Positions 38,286 through 49,850 of a stretch of DNA of 64,000 nucleotides are shown piece by piece. Position 1 is the stretch's first letter. Every line of letters starts with the position of its first letter. This DNA comes from Pseudarthrobacter chlorophenolicus. Its GTDB lineage: Bacteria; Actinomycetota; Actinomycetes; Actinomycetales; Micrococcaceae. Below the pieces are notes generated by a model, which had not been told where the DNA came from, ran no database searches, and was given only the letters and a program-made list of their open reading frames with translations. The DNA is taken from the NCBI RefSeq assembly GCF_000962805.1, contig NZ_JZTW01000001.1, forward strand, positions 682,001 to 746,000, read 5' to 3'. A program made the position numbers and the translations under genes.

Positions 38286-39758
38286 GTGGCAATCTTTACC
38301 GACCCCATCAGGGAACACGCCGATTTCGGCCCGGGTGATGCTGAATGGCTTCACCTGCTGGTGGGGGACTGGCAGATGGTTGCGGACCTGGCCTTCGCCG
38401 ACCTCGCACTGTGGTTCCCGCATCCCGAGTACGGGTACGTGGCACTGGCGCACGTGCGGCCGTCCACGACGCACACCGTGTTCCATGGGGACTTCGTCGG
38501 CGAAGGCATCCGGTCCGACCTTCGCCCCTTGGTGGACAAGGCCTGGAACAGCAGGGCCATCGAGCGCTCCAGCGAGACCAACTGGAGCAGCGACATGGCC
38601 CTGCGTGTCGAGGCTGTTCCCATGGTGCGGAACGGTCGGACCCTGGCCGTTGTCACTACGCACATGGACCTGTCCAGCTCCCGGATGCCGTCCCGCCTTG
38701 AGCTGACGTACCGTCAGTGCGCCTACGACCTGTTGAGGATGGGGACGCTCGGGCTATGGCCCGACTTCGCCTCACCCACTGGATCCCGCCGGGGCGCCCC
38801 GCGGGTAGGGGACGGGTTGATAAGGCTTGATGCCGACGGTGTGGTTCAGTACGCCAGCCCCAACGGTGTTTCAGCCTTCCGGCGGCTGGGTGATGGTGAA
38901 TCGCTGGAGGGTCGCTCCCTGGCCGAGGTGACTGCCAGCCTCCTTAAGGACCGGCGGATGGTCGATGAAACGTTGCCCCTGGTGGTCACCGGCCGGATGC
39001 CGTGGCGCAGTGAAATCGAGTCCCGCGGCGTCAGCCTCTCCCTTCGGGCAATCCCCCTTCGCGACGAACAGCAACGTTTCGGTGCTTTGGTGCTGTGCCG
39101 CGATGTGTCAGAGCTCAGGCGGCGGGAAATGGAACTGGTCACCAAGGACGCCACCATCCGCGAGATCCACCACCGGGTGAAAAACAACCTGCAAACCGTT
39201 GCTGCCCTGCTCCGGATGCAGTCGCGCCGGATGGTCAGCGAGGAAGCCAAACAGGGACTGGAACAGGCAATGCGACGGGTTGCGACGATCGCCCTGGTGC
39301 ACGAGACCCTGTCCCAAGGCCTGACCCAGAGCGTGGATTTCGATGAGCTGATCGGACGGCAGTTCAGGCTGTCCGCGGAGGTCGCTTCGCCGTCCCAGCA
39401 GGTGAAGACAGAACGTTCGGGCACCTTCGGCGAGCTTCCCAGCGACCTGGCCACCCCCCTCGCGCTGGTGATCAACGAATTGGTTACCAATGCCGTGGAA
39501 CATGGCCTTGAGGGGCGGGCCGGGACGGTGTGGCTCATAGCCGACCGTGCGGAGGGCGAGGACGGCGACGGCGAAGAGCTCACCGTGACCATCGCCGACG
39601 ACGGCGTGGGGCTACCGGATACTCCGCACGTCGAGGGTCTTGGGCTCCAGATCGTGCGGACCCTGGTAACCAGCGAGCTTGGCGGTACCATCCAGTGGCT
39701 GCCCCGCGAGGGCGGCGGCACAGCGGTCCGCATCCGCCTGAGCCTCGTGGGCCGGTAA
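38286..39758 (+). CDS. pdtaS: Sensor histidine kinase PdtaS (HisKA_2 family)
   Basis: A 490-residue soluble kinase. An N-terminal GAF-like domain (~1-150) and a PAS domain (~170-275) precede the HisKA_2 dimerisation helix with REIHHRVKNNLQTV (phosphoacceptor His295 or His296). A HATPase domain follows with the N box LVINELVTNAVEHG and DDGVGL. PdtaS phosphorylates the antitermination regulator PdtaR, which is not in this window. GGAGG precedes the GTG start. It lies beside whiB1, as in M. tuberculosis (Rv3220c-Rv3219). The gene closes with a bidirectional terminator. Confidence 0.92.
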   Translation: MAIFTDPIREHADFGPGDAEWLHLLVGDWQMVADLAFADLALWFPHPEYGYVALAHVRPSTTHTVFHGDFVGEGIRSDLRPLVDKAWNSRAIERSSETNWSSDMALRVEAVPMVRNGRTLAVVTTHMDLSSSRMPSRLELTYRQCAYDLLRMGTLGLWPDFASPTGSRRGAPRVGDGLIRLDADGVVQYASPNGVSAFRRLGDGESLEGRSLAEVTASLLKDRRMVDETLPLVVTGRMPWRSEIESRGVSLSLRAIPLRDEQQRFGALVLCRDVSELRRREMELVTKDATIREIHHRVKNNLQTVAALLRMQSRRMVSEEAKQGLEQAMRRVATIALVHETLSQGLTQSVDFDELIGRQFRLSAEVASPSQQVKTERSGTFGELPSDLATPLALVINELVTNAVEHGLEGRAGTVWLIADRAEGEDGDGEELTVTIADDGVGLPDTPHVEGLGLQIVRTLVTSELGGTIQWLPREGGGTAVRIRLSLVGR

Positions 39759-39782
39759 CGGGAGGCCGCTGGCATTGAATGG

Positions 39783-39829
39783 AAAGAGCCCCGGCGGCAA
39801 CCTGATCGGTCGCCGCCGGGGCTCTTTCT
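39783..39829. terminator. Bidirectional intrinsic terminator between pdtaS and whiB1
   Basis: AAAGAGCCCCGGCGGC (39783-39798) pairs perfectly with GCCGCCGGGGCTCTTT (39812-39827), a 16-bp stem flanked by T/A runs. The two genes converge on it. Confidence 0.92.
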
Positions 39830-39872
39830 GCGTGGCGGAAATTTTCCGCTGTACGTCGTGAAGGTTTGCCGA

Positions 39873-40139
39873 TTATGAAGCGCGGCGTGCCCGGGCTGCC
39901 CGGCGCTTGAGGGCGCGGCGCTCATCTTCGCTCATGCCGCCCCAAACGCCGGCGTCCTGGCCGGATTCAAGTGCCCACTGGAGGCAGGTGTCGACTACCG
40001 GGCACCGGCGGCAGACACTCTTGGCTTCCTCGATCTGCAGGAGGGCCGGTCCGGTGTTCCCTACAGGAAAGAAGAGTTCCGGATCCTTCTCGAGGCACGC
40101 TGCGCGGTTACGCCAATCCATGCTGATTAGTTGCTCCAT
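39873..40139 (-). CDS. whiB1: WhiB1-type iron-sulfur transcription factor
   Basis: An 88-residue WhiB protein. Four cysteines (Cys15, Cys43, Cys46, Cys52) coordinate a [4Fe-4S] cluster that senses NO. The GVWGG turn is at ~64-68 and the basic C-terminus RRALKRRAARARR contacts DNA. ELFFPVGNTGPAL is the WhiB1 signature. M. tuberculosis WhiB1 begins at the codon equivalent to Met7 here (MDWRN), so the true start may be 40121; neither candidate has a well-placed Shine-Dalgarno. WhiB1 is essential in mycobacteria and binds the primary sigma factor. Confidence 0.95.
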   Translation of the reverse strand: MEQLISMDWRNRAACLEKDPELFFPVGNTGPALLQIEEAKSVCRRCPVVDTCLQWALESGQDAGVWGGMSEDERRALKRRAARARRAS

Positions 40140-40156
40140 TTCTGGGAATCGCCCTT

Positions 40157-40172
40157 TGTGAAATTATTCACT
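40157..40172 (-). promoter_or_regulatory. CRP/GlxR-like palindrome upstream of whiB1
   Basis: TGTGA-AATTAT-TCACT matches TGTGA-N6-TCACA except for the last base. It lies 18-33 bases before the 40139 start. In M. tuberculosis, CRP controls whiB1, so this is a plausible conserved input. The position close to the start would favour repression or a later start codon. Confidence 0.55.
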
Positions 40173-40186
40173 AGTAGCTACAAAGG

Positions 40187-40210
40187 AAAAGGGCCCGGCA
40201 GGGCCCCCTT
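40187..40210 (-). terminator. Terminator-like hairpin just upstream of whiB1
   Basis: Read on the minus strand, AAGGGGGCCC-TGCC-GGGCCCTTTT forms a 10-bp stem followed by CCTTT. It could stop leftward read-through from the FHA-FtsK gene (ending at 40802) or act as an attenuator in a long whiB1 leader. Confidence 0.55.
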
Positions 40211-40233
40211 GGTCATCTTCATCAAGCCTGTCA

Positions 40234-40252
40234 TGTTAACGCTGTGTAAACA
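40234..40252. promoter_or_regulatory. Operator-like 19-bp imperfect palindrome
   Basis: TGTTAAC-GCTGT-GTAAACA has 7-bp arms with one mismatch. It lies in the 213-base divergent region between whiB1 and the 40353 gene. The binding protein is unknown. Confidence 0.35.
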
Positions 40253-40340
40253 AGGGGTAATAACGCTTGATATCCCGGGAATGCTGAGCGATACATCACA
40301 CTGCTGGCGCTGGCCCTCACCAGTCTCCGACTATGTCGGG

Positions 40341-40346
40341 TAGGGT
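40341..40346 (+). promoter_or_regulatory. Putative -10 hexamer (TAGGGT) giving a leaderless mRNA
   Basis: TAGGGT is followed by six bases and then the GTG start at 40353, the same spacing as at 1858, 10308 and 30402. There is no Shine-Dalgarno. Confidence 0.5.
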
Positions 40347-40352
40347 GCCAGT

Positions 40353-40841
40353 GTGTCAAGACCCCCTTCCAACCCAGCAGATTCATCGCCTCCACCCGGC
40401 GGAAACCACCCTGGCCAGGATGGTGCCACCGCATCGGGGAAGGTAAGGCCGCCCCGCGCTGCTGTCCTTATCGCCGTGGTGGTTGCGGCCGAGGCGACGG
40501 CACTCCTGGCGGCAGCTGCATGGTACGCATTCGAGCTGGTATCGGGGAGTCCGGTCCTGTCGTTCTGGGGTGCTGTGTTTACCCTCGGGCTTCTGCTCGC
40601 CTTTTCGGCGTGGCTGTACGCGGTCGGCCATTTCCTGTACCGAGGGTTCCGGTGGACCCGCGCAGCCGCACTGGTTGCCCAACTGTTTGTTCTGACGATC
40701 GGTTTCCCCACCCTGACCAGCGGACTGGTCCTTGCCGGACTTGCAATGGTTGTCCCCGCGGTTACAGCCCTTGTGCTCCTTTTCCATGGCAGCGTGATCG
40801 CCTACGCCTCCCGGACCGGTGGAGCGCCGCCGGCCTTATAG
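40353..40841 (+). CDS. Small four-helix membrane protein of unknown function
   Basis: A 162-residue protein. A Pro/Gly/Ser-rich cytoplasmic tail (residues 1-~33) precedes four predicted transmembrane helices, with short loops and the segment YRGFRWTRAA between helices 2 and 3. No domain is recognised. The GTG start is supported by leaderless geometry. It overlaps the tail of the FHA-FtsK gene by 40 bases, head-on, so transcription of the two must interfere. It diverges from whiB1. Confidence 0.78.
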   Translation: MSRPPSNPADSSPPPGGNHPGQDGATASGKVRPPRAAVLIAVVVAAEATALLAAAAWYAFELVSGSPVLSFWGAVFTLGLLLAFSAWLYAVGHFLYRGFRWTRAAALVAQLFVLTIGFPTLTSGLVLAGLAMVVPAVTALVLLFHGSVIAYASRTGGAPPAL

Positions 40842-43800
40842 CCCGCACTGCCGCCCCCGCTGCTGCCGGCCCCGGCCCCGGGCGGCGCCCAGGCAACCTG
40901 GAGGGCGGACGACCCTCCTCCGGAAATCAGCACTGCCCTGCCCGGCGGAGCAGCGGGCTCCGCTTCGAAGCGAACGCCGAAGAGGTCCCCGTCCGCCATT
41001 GAGCGCGGCGCGAGCAGCATGCCGGCGCCGTGAGCCCTGGACGCCATGACAAGGGGGAGACGCTGCAGCAGCAGGGGATTGTAGTTTGCCGTCAACAGGA
41101 CTGTGTGGCCCCGTGACTGAAGTTCCGCCAAGGCGGTCAGTGCGTCAGCAGACAGGTGGTCGGCATCGTCGGCGATGAGGAGCCGGCGCCCCGCCGCGGT
41201 CCGGGACGCGGGGTCCAGCAGCAGCGATGTCCAAAACCTGTCCGGCTCCGCAGTGTCCGGCGGATGTACCCAGCGGGCTTGCGGGTTCAGGATCCGCAGC
41301 GCCCGCAGGCTGTTGGTTTTACCTCCGCCGGGGCGGCCCAGGATCGTGAAAACGCCGCCGGCGGGTACGTGCAGGCGGACCGGGGAGAGCTCATCCCCAC
41401 CCACTCCAATCAACAGACCGGGTGGGGCGGAACCGGTGCTGGCCACGTTTGAAGCCGGGTTGCCCGCAGACTCCTGGACGTCCGTAACTGAGACGAGCGA
41501 AGGCAACGACTCAATCCGGAAGGGCAGTGTTCCCGGCTTGGCGCTTAGCTCCATGCCTGTGTTCCGTTCCCACTGGTCCGCGGTGGCGAGGTCGTAGATC
41601 TGGCAGACCGCAGGTTCGCTTCCGGCGACTTGTCCAAAGGCCACGGCCCGCCCTTTCACAGATGCGGTGGAAGGCATCCGGGGCCAAGCGAGCCTGCTGT
41701 CCTCGTTCGAGGCTGCGGGAAAGAACAGCCGGTTGGGCAGCGACCCGCCAAACCGGGCGGTGGCCAGTTCCCGTTCACCGGATATGGCGACAGTTATCCC
41801 GGCGCGCTGACCGTCCCGGACCAGATCCTGTACCAGGTCCTCCGCCCACGCAAGCGGTCCGGATCTGAACGCAGACACCCAGGATCCCCACCCGGAGATG
41901 ACGAGCACCAAGGGAGTGGCCCCTTGATCAGGGCGGCTGAGTCGGCGGCTAAGCTCGCCGGCCAGCCGCTCCAGTACCCGGACCGCGCGGCGGAGATCGT
42001 GAATTCCGGCATGGGCACCCGTCCTTTGATGGCGGGCGGCATGCTGCAGCCCGCCAGGGGCATCGAGGAAGTAGCAGTGTGACTCACGCGGGTGTGCCAG
42101 CAGGCGACGGATCGCCAGGTCCAAAGCTTCAACGGCGCCCGAGGTGGAAGAGCCAACGAGTGCCAGATGCCCGTGCCGGGCCGGTTCCCAGATCAGGGGA
42201 AGGACGCATTGGGCATGGGGCAGGTCCAAGGCGCCCAGCTCAATGGACCAATCCGGCTGCAATCCGCTTGCCGGCCGGGTGCGTTCCCGGGCCGGTGCCG
42301 CCACGGGTTCGCGGAGGTCTTGCGGAAGGGGAGGAGCTACTGGGCGCCGGGGGACGGAACCGCCCCGTGCTGCCCAAAGCGTGCGGACCAGTTCAATATA
42401 TGGGCGTGCGGCCTGCGCCGGGGTCTGCGTTTGTCGGACCGGTGCAGCCCCTTCGCCTGCCCCCAGGAAATCGAAGGTGCGCTGAATATGAAGTGCACCG
42501 TTCCGGGTTTCCCTGCCGGAGAGGTTCAGTGTCGCCGCCTGGAATTCCTGGGCAGGCTCAGTTCCGCGTGCAAGGAACGCGCGCCCCGGGCGGTCCACTC
42601 CGATGGCTGCCGCAGCCTTGGTGCCGATGATGTCGTGGGATTCCATGTCGGACTGCACCCGCAGCGCAATGCTTGAGGTCACGTTGGCCCTGATATCGGC
42701 TGTCAATGCTCCCTGCGGCCGCTGCGTGGCCATCACCAGATGGATGCCGAGGGACCTTCCGATGGCGGCGATGCGCATCAGCTCCCGCAGGACCTCCGGG
42801 GCGTCATCCACGAGCATCCTGAACTCATCGATGATGATGACCAAATGGGGGAGTACGGGTCCAGCCGTATCCGGCGTGGACCGGTAGGACGCCAGATCCG
42901 GCACGTTGGCCTCGGCCAGTGCCTCTTCGCGGAGCCGGATTTCGGCCCGCAGTGAAGCAAGCGTCCGGTCCAGCTCGCTGGCGGACAAGTCCGTCAGCAG
43001 CCCAACACAGTGCACGAGGTCGGCTAAGGGCCCCAACCCGGAGCCGCCCTTAAAGTCAACGAAAAGGAAGTTCACCAGTTCTGGCGGGTGGCTTAGTGCC
43101 AGCGCAACAACGAGGGTGCGCAGCAGCTCCGACTTTCCCGACCCGGTGGTCCCTGCCACCAGGAGATGGGGCCCGTCGCCGTCAAGGTCCCAGGACCTGA
43201 CGCCTCCGGCGCTAAGTCCCAACGGAACTGCCAGCCCCGTAGCCTGATCTGCCGTCAGCCACCGCGCAGCTGTTGCGGCCGCCGCTAGAGGCATGACATC
43301 CTCCAGGGCGCACGTATCCGGGACGCAGTCTTCACGCGCCCTGCTATCTCCTCCGGCTGCAAGTTTCCGGCAGAACGCGTCAAAGACCTTTGCGGGAGCC
43401 AGGTCGGGCACGAATTTCATGTGGGCTTCCGGGCAGGCGAGGGACGATTCCGGCTCGGACAGTTCCACGTCGGCGTTACTGGCTGGCTCTCCCGGGGTGG
43501 TGAATCTAAGGACCTGCCATCCGAGCTGGACTCCGGTTGCGGCAAGGGTGTTGTCCGTTTCCCGGCAGCCGGACGGGCCCGCCAGAATGAGGACTCCGTG
43601 CGGGCCGTCCCCCGAAAGATTCTCCGACAAATGACGCCGGCACGTCTCTTCTGTTGCCGTCAGGACGACGCGGGGAAGGAACCGAGCAACGAGTGGAAGG
43701 ACTTCGGGCCGGCCGTGGATGATCACTCTGGTTCCATTGCCCCGGGGATAACCGGCCAGTTGCATGACCAGCGCCCTGATCATGGCGTCCAACGCCGGGC

Positions 43801-44875
43801 GTGCTCCGCGAAATACCGTCTCCGGCCGGGACGGGGTGAGGAGGAGCGGCAGCGCACCTGCGGAGCGCTGGCCCCGGACTGCGCCGGCGGGCTGGACGCT
43901 GATATTCGCGGGCTGGATGCCCAGTCCGAGTCGAAGCCAGATCCTGCCTTCCCCGGCGCCCTTCCCGGGGGATTCAAGGCGCTGCGCACTCAGGGCGAGT
44001 GTGGCCAGGGACGGCCCGGCCCGCCGTCGTCGTTCCTTGTCCTCCCGGACAGCCGCGGCGACTGCTGCGGCGGTTTCCCGCCGCTGCTTACGTCCGGTAA
44101 AAAGGGGGATCAGCACGGAGACTGCTGAGGCGCCGGCAAACGCCAGGAACATCCACATGCCCGTGAAGACGGCCAAGCCGACCCCGATGGCCAGGGGGAG
44201 CGTTGCGGTCAGCACGAGGACAGCGCGGTTTCCGTGATCGGTGCCGGCGGTAACGGTTATGGGGTCCGCAACACCAGCGCCGGCATCTGCCAGTGACCCT
44301 GGCGGGCAGTCTGTGAAGACCAAGGACATGACCGACGATCCGCACCGGATGTCGGATGCTGTGGACACGGCCGCATTCCGGATTCTCCGGCCATCCACCC
44401 AGGTTCCGTTGGAGCTGTCCAGGTCTTCGATGAAGATGCCTGTGTCCGTGACGGTGAGTTTCGCGTGCTTGCGCGACATTTCGGCGTCGTCAATGGAGAT
44501 TCGTGCGCCGCTCCTGCCAATCGTGAAGGTGCCGCGGGCAAGGGCAACCACGGTGCCTGCCCCGGAGCCGCTGTGGACAGCCAGTGCCAGCCCAGCCTCC
44601 GCCTCGTCGGCAATCCGGGACAGCCGCTTCCGGAGCGGTGGCCTGGCAACGCCGGCATCGACGAGCACGGCGCCCGCGACAAGGGGAGCGGTGCCAACGC
44701 TGAGGGAGTCCAGTCGGATGCCATGGACAGTAACCTCCCCTGTGTGGAACTGGCGCGCCAGATGGTGGTGGATTTCCGTCCCGGCGGTCCCGGCTGGAGC
44801 TTCGATGGTCAGCTCCAGTGGCGGGTCACCGGAACCAGGGCCGGCAGCCCGTACCAACGTGCAGTGCAGTGTCAT
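40802..44875 (-). CDS. FHA-domain FtsK/SpoIIIE (EssC/EccC-like) multi-ATPase
   Basis: A 1357-residue protein. An FHA domain spans ~100-190 (TIGRSGARISIDD, SRKHAKL, DSSNGTW), followed by two adjoining transmembrane helices (~218-258). The first FtsK-type ATPase has Walker A GTTGSGKS (575-582) and Walker B LVIIIDE (678-684). The second lacks a usable P-loop (ALVGSSTSGAVE at ~905). The third has GRPGGGKT (1180-1187) and an ADDADHLS Walker B. The plan is that of type VII secretion motors, but no WXG100, YukD or EccB/D gene is nearby. The start at 44875 follows AAAGGA. Confidence 0.85.
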   Translation of the reverse strand: MTLHCTLVRAAGPGSGDPPLELTIEAPAGTAGTEIHHHLARQFHTGEVTVHGIRLDSLSVGTAPLVAGAVLVDAGVARPPLRKRLSRIADEAEAGLALAVHSGSGAGTVVALARGTFTIGRSGARISIDDAEMSRKHAKLTVTDTGIFIEDLDSSNGTWVDGRRIRNAAVSTASDIRCGSSVMSLVFTDCPPGSLADAGAGVADPITVTAGTDHGNRAVLVLTATLPLAIGVGLAVFTGMWMFLAFAGASAVSVLIPLFTGRKQRRETAAAVAAAVREDKERRRRAGPSLATLALSAQRLESPGKGAGEGRIWLRLGLGIQPANISVQPAGAVRGQRSAGALPLLLTPSRPETVFRGARPALDAMIRALVMQLAGYPRGNGTRVIIHGRPEVLPLVARFLPRVVLTATEETCRRHLSENLSGDGPHGVLILAGPSGCRETDNTLAATGVQLGWQVLRFTTPGEPASNADVELSEPESSLACPEAHMKFVPDLAPAKVFDAFCRKLAAGGDSRAREDCVPDTCALEDVMPLAAAATAARWLTADQATGLAVPLGLSAGGVRSWDLDGDGPHLLVAGTTGSGKSELLRTLVVALALSHPPELVNFLFVDFKGGSGLGPLADLVHCVGLLTDLSASELDRTLASLRAEIRLREEALAEANVPDLASYRSTPDTAGPVLPHLVIIIDEFRMLVDDAPEVLRELMRIAAIGRSLGIHLVMATQRPQGALTADIRANVTSSIALRVQSDMESHDIIGTKAAAAIGVDRPGRAFLARGTEPAQEFQAATLNLSGRETRNGALHIQRTFDFLGAGEGAAPVRQTQTPAQAARPYIELVRTLWAARGGSVPRRPVAPPLPQDLREPVAAPARERTRPASGLQPDWSIELGALDLPHAQCVLPLIWEPARHGHLALVGSSTSGAVEALDLAIRRLLAHPRESHCYFLDAPGGLQHAARHQRTGAHAGIHDLRRAVRVLERLAGELSRRLSRPDQGATPLVLVISGWGSWVSAFRSGPLAWAEDLVQDLVRDGQRAGITVAISGERELATARFGGSLPNRLFFPAASNEDSRLAWPRMPSTASVKGRAVAFGQVAGSEPAVCQIYDLATADQWERNTGMELSAKPGTLPFRIESLPSLVSVTDVQESAGNPASNVASTGSAPPGLLIGVGGDELSPVRLHVPAGGVFTILGRPGGGKTNSLRALRILNPQARWVHPPDTAEPDRFWTSLLLDPASRTAAGRRLLIADDADHLSADALTALAELQSRGHTVLLTANYNPLLLQRLPLVMASRAHGAGMLLAPRSMADGDLFGVRFEAEPAAPPGRAVLISGGGSSALQVAWAPPGAGAGSSGGGSAGYKAGGAPPVREA

Positions 44876-45006
44876 GTGGTGGATTCCTTTGAACGATTGG
44901 TTCCAAGCTAGGGGCTGGGCACCGAAGGGGCAGGCCCTTACCGGGGCTATGTGGAAAACTTCGATCTGTTCTGCGGAGGTACTGCCATGCGGATCCTTCG
45001 CTGGGC

Positions 45007-45012
45007 TAGGAT
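45007..45012 (+). promoter_or_regulatory. Putative -10 hexamer (TAGGAT) for the acetyltransferase gene
   Basis: TAGGAT lies 46 bases before the GTG at 45058. No -35 was identified. The 182 bases between the FHA-FtsK and acetyltransferase genes hold both divergent promoters and nothing else I can see. Confidence 0.3.
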
Positions 45013-45057
45013 CGCTGCACACGGACCCCGCCGGTCCTGCGGCCACGAAGGAGACCT

Positions 45058-45642
45058 GTGAACACCATTGCTGCCAGTGCCGATGTTTCCCCCGATTCCG
45101 TCATCGGGTCCGGTTCCAAAGTGTGGCACCTGGCCCAGGTCCGGGAGTCGGCGCGGCTGGGGAGTAACTGTGTGATTGGACGCGGGGCCTATATCGGTCC
45201 GGGAGTGGTTCTGGGGGACAACTGCAAAGTGCAGAACTACGCCCTTGTCTATGAGCCTGCCGTCCTTGCCCCGGGCGTCTTCATCGGACCGGCGGTTGTA
45301 CTCACCAATGATGTCTTCCCCCGGGCGGTCACGCCCGACGGCAGCCTCAAGACGGAGGAGGACTGGGACAAAGTTGGGGTAACTGTCCGCGAAGGCGCCG
45401 CCATTGGAGCGCGGGCCGTATGCATTGCGCCCGTAACGATCGGGGCTTGGGCCACCATTGCTGCGGGTGCGGTCGTCACCAAGGATGTGGCGGACTTCGC
45501 CCTGGTAGCCGGGGTGCCTGCCCGCCGGGTGGGATGGGTCGGCCGGGCCGGACACCCGTTGCAGCAGGAGGGGACCCTTTGGGTCTGTCCGCAGACCGGG
45601 GCCAAATATGTGGAAACGGACGGGGAGCTCCACGAGGCCTAG
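45058..45642 (+). CDS. Hexapeptide-repeat acyltransferase (WbpD/WlbB-like sugar N-acetyltransferase)
   Basis: A 194-residue left-handed beta-helix enzyme. Hexapeptide turns run from residue ~8 to ~150 (VIGSGSKVWHLAQVRESARLG, GSNCVIGRGAYIG). His23 sits in the likely catalytic position (WHLAQV). Similar proteins acetylate UDP-2-acetamido-3-amino-2,3-dideoxy-D-glucuronate or related amino-sugars. AAGGAG lies five bases before the GTG. The surrounding genes all concern surface polysaccharides, supporting a nucleotide-sugar role, although the substrate is inferred only from family. Confidence 0.82.
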   Translation: MNTIAASADVSPDSVIGSGSKVWHLAQVRESARLGSNCVIGRGAYIGPGVVLGDNCKVQNYALVYEPAVLAPGVFIGPAVVLTNDVFPRAVTPDGSLKTEEDWDKVGVTVREGAAIGARAVCIAPVTIGAWATIAAGAVVTKDVADFALVAGVPARRVGWVGRAGHPLQQEGTLWVCPQTGAKYVETDGELHEA

Positions 45643-45667
45643 ACCGCATCCCTGGCAGGGCGGGTAA

Positions 45668-48968
<3,301 letters not shown>

Positions 48969-48972
<4 letters not shown>

Positions 48973-49850
48973 GTGCATCATCTCCGGCTGAACTGACAAG
49001 TCCAGGGCTTGGGGGTGGACTCCGGGACATCCGGCAGTCAGGATTCCTGCTGAAGCTCTTGGTCCGCAAAGAACTCAAGGTCCGCTACCGCGGGTCCGTG
49101 CTCGGGCTGCTGTGGTCCTACGTAAAACCCGGCGTTCAGTTCGTCGTCTTCTATGTGGCCCTTGGTGTATTCCTGGGGCTGGAGCGCAGCGCCAGGAACC
49201 CAGAGGGTCTTCCCAACTACGCCGTCTACCTTTTCTCGGGGATCGTACTGATCAACTTTTTCTCCGAAGCGCTGGGAAACGCGTCCCGTTCAATTGTGAA
49301 CAACGGGAACCTGATCAAGAAGATCTACCTGCCCCGTGAGCTCTTTCCGGTTGCCTCTGTGTGGGTCTCCGCGGTTCACTTTTTCCCGCAGCTGGTGGTG
49401 CTGGTGGCCGGCTGCCTGCTGGCAGGATGGCATCCGAGCTTATTCCAGCTGCTGGCAGCTGTGGCGGGTTTCGTGATCGTGGGCCTGCTGGCTACCGGCC
49501 TTGGATTGCTTTTCGGATCTGCAAATGTGTACTTCCGGGATTCGGAGAACCTGGTGGACATGCTCCTGATGGTTGCCACCTGGGCTTCGCCTGTGATGTA
49601 TGCGTGGTCGATGGTGGAAGCGAAACTCGGTTCGACGTGGTTTGCCATCTACCAGGCCAACCCCATCACCATTGGTGTGGAACTATTCCATTACGCGTTT
49701 TGGTTCCCCACGACGGATGGCACCACCGCCATGCCACCCAATCTCTTCACCCTATGGACACCGCTGGGCCTGGTTATCGCCCTGGCCATTGTCATTTTGG
49801 GTCAGTTCACCTTCCGGCGGCTCGAGGGCCGCTTCGCTCAGGAGCTGTGA
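48969..49850 (+). CDS. Polysaccharide ABC transporter permease (Wzm-like)
   Basis: A 293-residue ABC-2 type membrane protein with six predicted helices. The cytosolic amphipathic start (LLKLLVRKELKVRYRGSVLG) is typical of Wzm/RfbA/TagG permeases. It pairs with the ATPase encoded next to export lipid-linked glycan. The start is a GTG at 48969, four bases inside the glfT2 stop; the longer frame upstream overlaps glfT2. In mycobacteria the Wzm-Wzt pair exports galactan, which fits the neighbours. Confidence 0.92.

Noticed and set aside
40802..44875. FtsK chromosome-segregation translocase
   Set aside because: There is an FHA domain, only two helices, three ATPase-like modules and no gamma domain, which points to the EssC/EccC class.
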